64,000 bases of DNA from Sphingomonas crusticola (lineage in GTDB: Bacteria > Pseudomonadota > Alphaproteobacteria > Sphingomonadales > Sphingomonadaceae), in assembly GCF_003391115.1 (NCBI RefSeq), contig NZ_QTJP01000001.1:248001-312000 (forward strand), in the 5' to 3' direction. This document shows positions 63,107 through 64,000 of the stretch, piece after piece (the stretch's first letter is position 1; the number at the start of each line of letters is the position of its first letter). Position numbers and translations under genes: made by a program. Below the pieces are notes generated by a model that saw nothing but the letters and a program-made list of their open reading frames with translations, was not told the DNA's origin and searched no databases.

Positions 63107-63690
63107 TAACGGCCAGGACCGGTTGCCGGCGCCGCCTGCTGCGGCAGGGTGATGCTCGGGTTGGGGAAAGATGCGTCAAGCCGCTGAAGCACGAGCGCAG
63201 TGACGTCGCCCGCAGGATCGGAGGCCAGCACGGAGCCCTTCGGCACGACGACATCGGCCTTGCGCTCGACGCGGATCTGCTCGGCAATCGGCCCGACCTT
63301 GTCGACGATCTGCGACTGGACGAAACGACCGACCGTCTGCACTTCCTGATCCAGCTGGTTGAGCGCATCCTGCGCCGCCTGGGCACGCTCACCGGCCTGG
63401 TTGGCGGCGGTGACGGCGGCCTGTGCCGGCTGAACGCCCGGCTTGGCAGCGGCACGGATCGCATTGACCTGCGTCTGATAGCTCTGCGCGGCGGTGGTGA
63501 ATGCGGTGTTCCGCTGCTGCAGCTGCGTGTCATACTTCGCGTGAAGCTGCGTGTTGCCGCTCTTCGCAGCAGCAGATTCATTGAACACGCGGTTGAAGTC
63601 GACGGTCAGCACACTGCCCGCGGCGAACGCGGGAGCGGCGGTGGCGGCGAGCAGCGCGGCGGCCGCCGACAGCTTAAGGAAAGTCTTCAT
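63106..63690 (-). CDS. ompH: OmpH/Skp periplasmic chaperone
   Basis: 194 aa. Signal peptide 1-23 (ending APAFA), then the OmpH core [21 protein letters not shown], and long helices ([28 protein letters not shown]) that form the tentacle of the Skp trimer. The C-terminal half is Ala/Gln-rich with a short beta-strand segment [11 protein letters not shown]. It holds unfolded outer-membrane proteins in the periplasm for BamA, whose gene is directly upstream. Its stop and the fabZ start share one base. Confidence 0.92.
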   Translation of the reverse strand: MKTFLKLSAAAALLAATAAPAFAAGSVLTVDFNRVFNESAAAKSGNTQLHAKYDTQLQQRNTAFTTAAQSYQTQVNAIRAAAKPGVQPAQAAVTAANQAGERAQAAQDALNQLDQEVQTVGRFVQSQIVDKVGPIAEQIRVERKADVVVPKGSVLASDPAGDVTALVLQRLDASFPNPSITLPQQAAPATGPGR

Positions 63691-64000
63691 CAGAATTGAG
63701 TCCCTACGTTGAATGTAAACAGCTTGGTATCATCGCCACGGCGCTTGACGAGAGCCTTGGCCATATCGATGCGGAACGGACCGAACGGCGAATTCCAATT
63801 CACGCCGATGCCGACCGAGACACGTGGCTTCCAAGTATCACCGAGGAACATCTCCTGAAAGCCTGGAATATTGGTCCCCGACGGCGTCAGCCCACTCGGG
63901 CAATTATTCTTCTGGCTGTCGAACGGGATGGATACGGAAGGCAGCGTGTTGGTGTCGGTCGGAATGGCATCGACGCACAGACGCGTGCCGTCGCCATTGA
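63690..64000 (-). CDS. bamA: Outer membrane assembly factor BamA (C-terminal part)
   Basis: The window ends inside this gene; about 102 C-terminal residues are visible. WKPRVSVGIGVNWNSPFGPF (about the last third) and KALVKRRGDDTKLFTFNVGTQF with terminal Phe are characteristic of the Omp85 barrel end and the RGF/VRGF-type strands. A short Cys-flanked loop (Q-K-N-N-C-P-S) lies upstream of the strand. The stop at 63690 shares its last base with the ompH start (TGATG). The rest of the gene lies to the right. Confidence 0.93.
   Translation of the reverse strand, partial: NGDGTRLCVDAIPTDTNTLPSVSIPFDSQKNNCPSGLTPSGTNIPGFQEMFLGDTWKPRVSVGIGVNWNSPFGPFRIDMAKALVKRRGDDTKLFTFNVGTQF

Overview
The window reads as a chromosomal segment of a GC-rich alphaproteobacterium of the order Sphingomonadales, most likely Sphingomonas or a close relative. 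The evidence is two large TonB-dependent receptors, a MipZ division regulator, a split F0 operon with separate b and b' subunits, a DUF3572 protein, and the palindromic intergenic repeats common in sphingomonad genomes. It is dense core chromosome. I see no prophage, transposon, integrase or CRISPR array.

Layout. 0-6.6 kb: the start of a CocE-type hydrolase, a small conserved protein, clpB (TTG start) and a 1020-aa TonB-dependent receptor, with a bidirectional terminator between the last two. 7-11.5 kb: the cell-envelope operon ybgC-tolQ-tolR-tolA-tolB-pal. 11.5-15 kb, minus strand: a translationally coupled pair of nucleases, an isoaspartyl peptidase and a membrane acyltransferase. The acyltransferase is divergent from a membrane-bound LytTR regulator, which precedes ispG and a coupled DMT transporter-GNAT-ATPase trio. 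19.5-27.8 kb: a DUF885 peptidase, a 40-aa membrane protein, and a MarR regulator divergent from the tyrosine-catabolic genes hppD, hmgA, fahA, maiA and a Rieske protein, then DUF3572 and HAD proteins. 27.8-36.5 kb: acetyltransferases, RidA, mipZ with a DnaJ-like membrane protein, phosphomannomutase, purB and radC.

36.6-42.4 kb: the F0 ATP synthase genes atpI-B-E-F'-F, then uvrC and recO. 42.5-51.7 kb: an aldo/keto reductase, an OPT transporter, a DNA-repair-like operon and a second TonB-dependent receptor convergent with a cation exchanger. The DNA-repair-like operon consists of a radical SAM protein with a helix-hairpin-helix, a 43-aa membrane ORF, and a DUF4130-UdgX fusion. 52-59.6 kb, minus strand: a tightly overlapping housekeeping run from a D-Ala-D-Ala carboxypeptidase through tmk, holB, metG, tatD and an MBL hydrolase to a membrane retropepsin, preceded by a lytic transglycosylase. 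59.6-64 kb: tRNA-Ser(UGA), a hydrolase-TPR fusion, a VanZ-like protein, XdhC, rpmE, and the envelope operon bamA-ompH-fabZ, which runs off the end.

The most interesting locus is 45.2-48.2 kb. The radical SAM gene is immediately preceded by an exact GTTC-N7-GTTC sequence (48170-48184), the alphaproteobacterial LexA/SOS operator. The operon pairs an uncharacterised radical SAM enzyme with a uracil-DNA-binding UdgX module that keeps the KRRIH crosslinking loop. I infer a DNA-damage-inducible base-repair or base-modification system whose chemistry has not been defined. All starts were chosen from ribosome-binding sites, overlaps and family N-termini and have not been tested.
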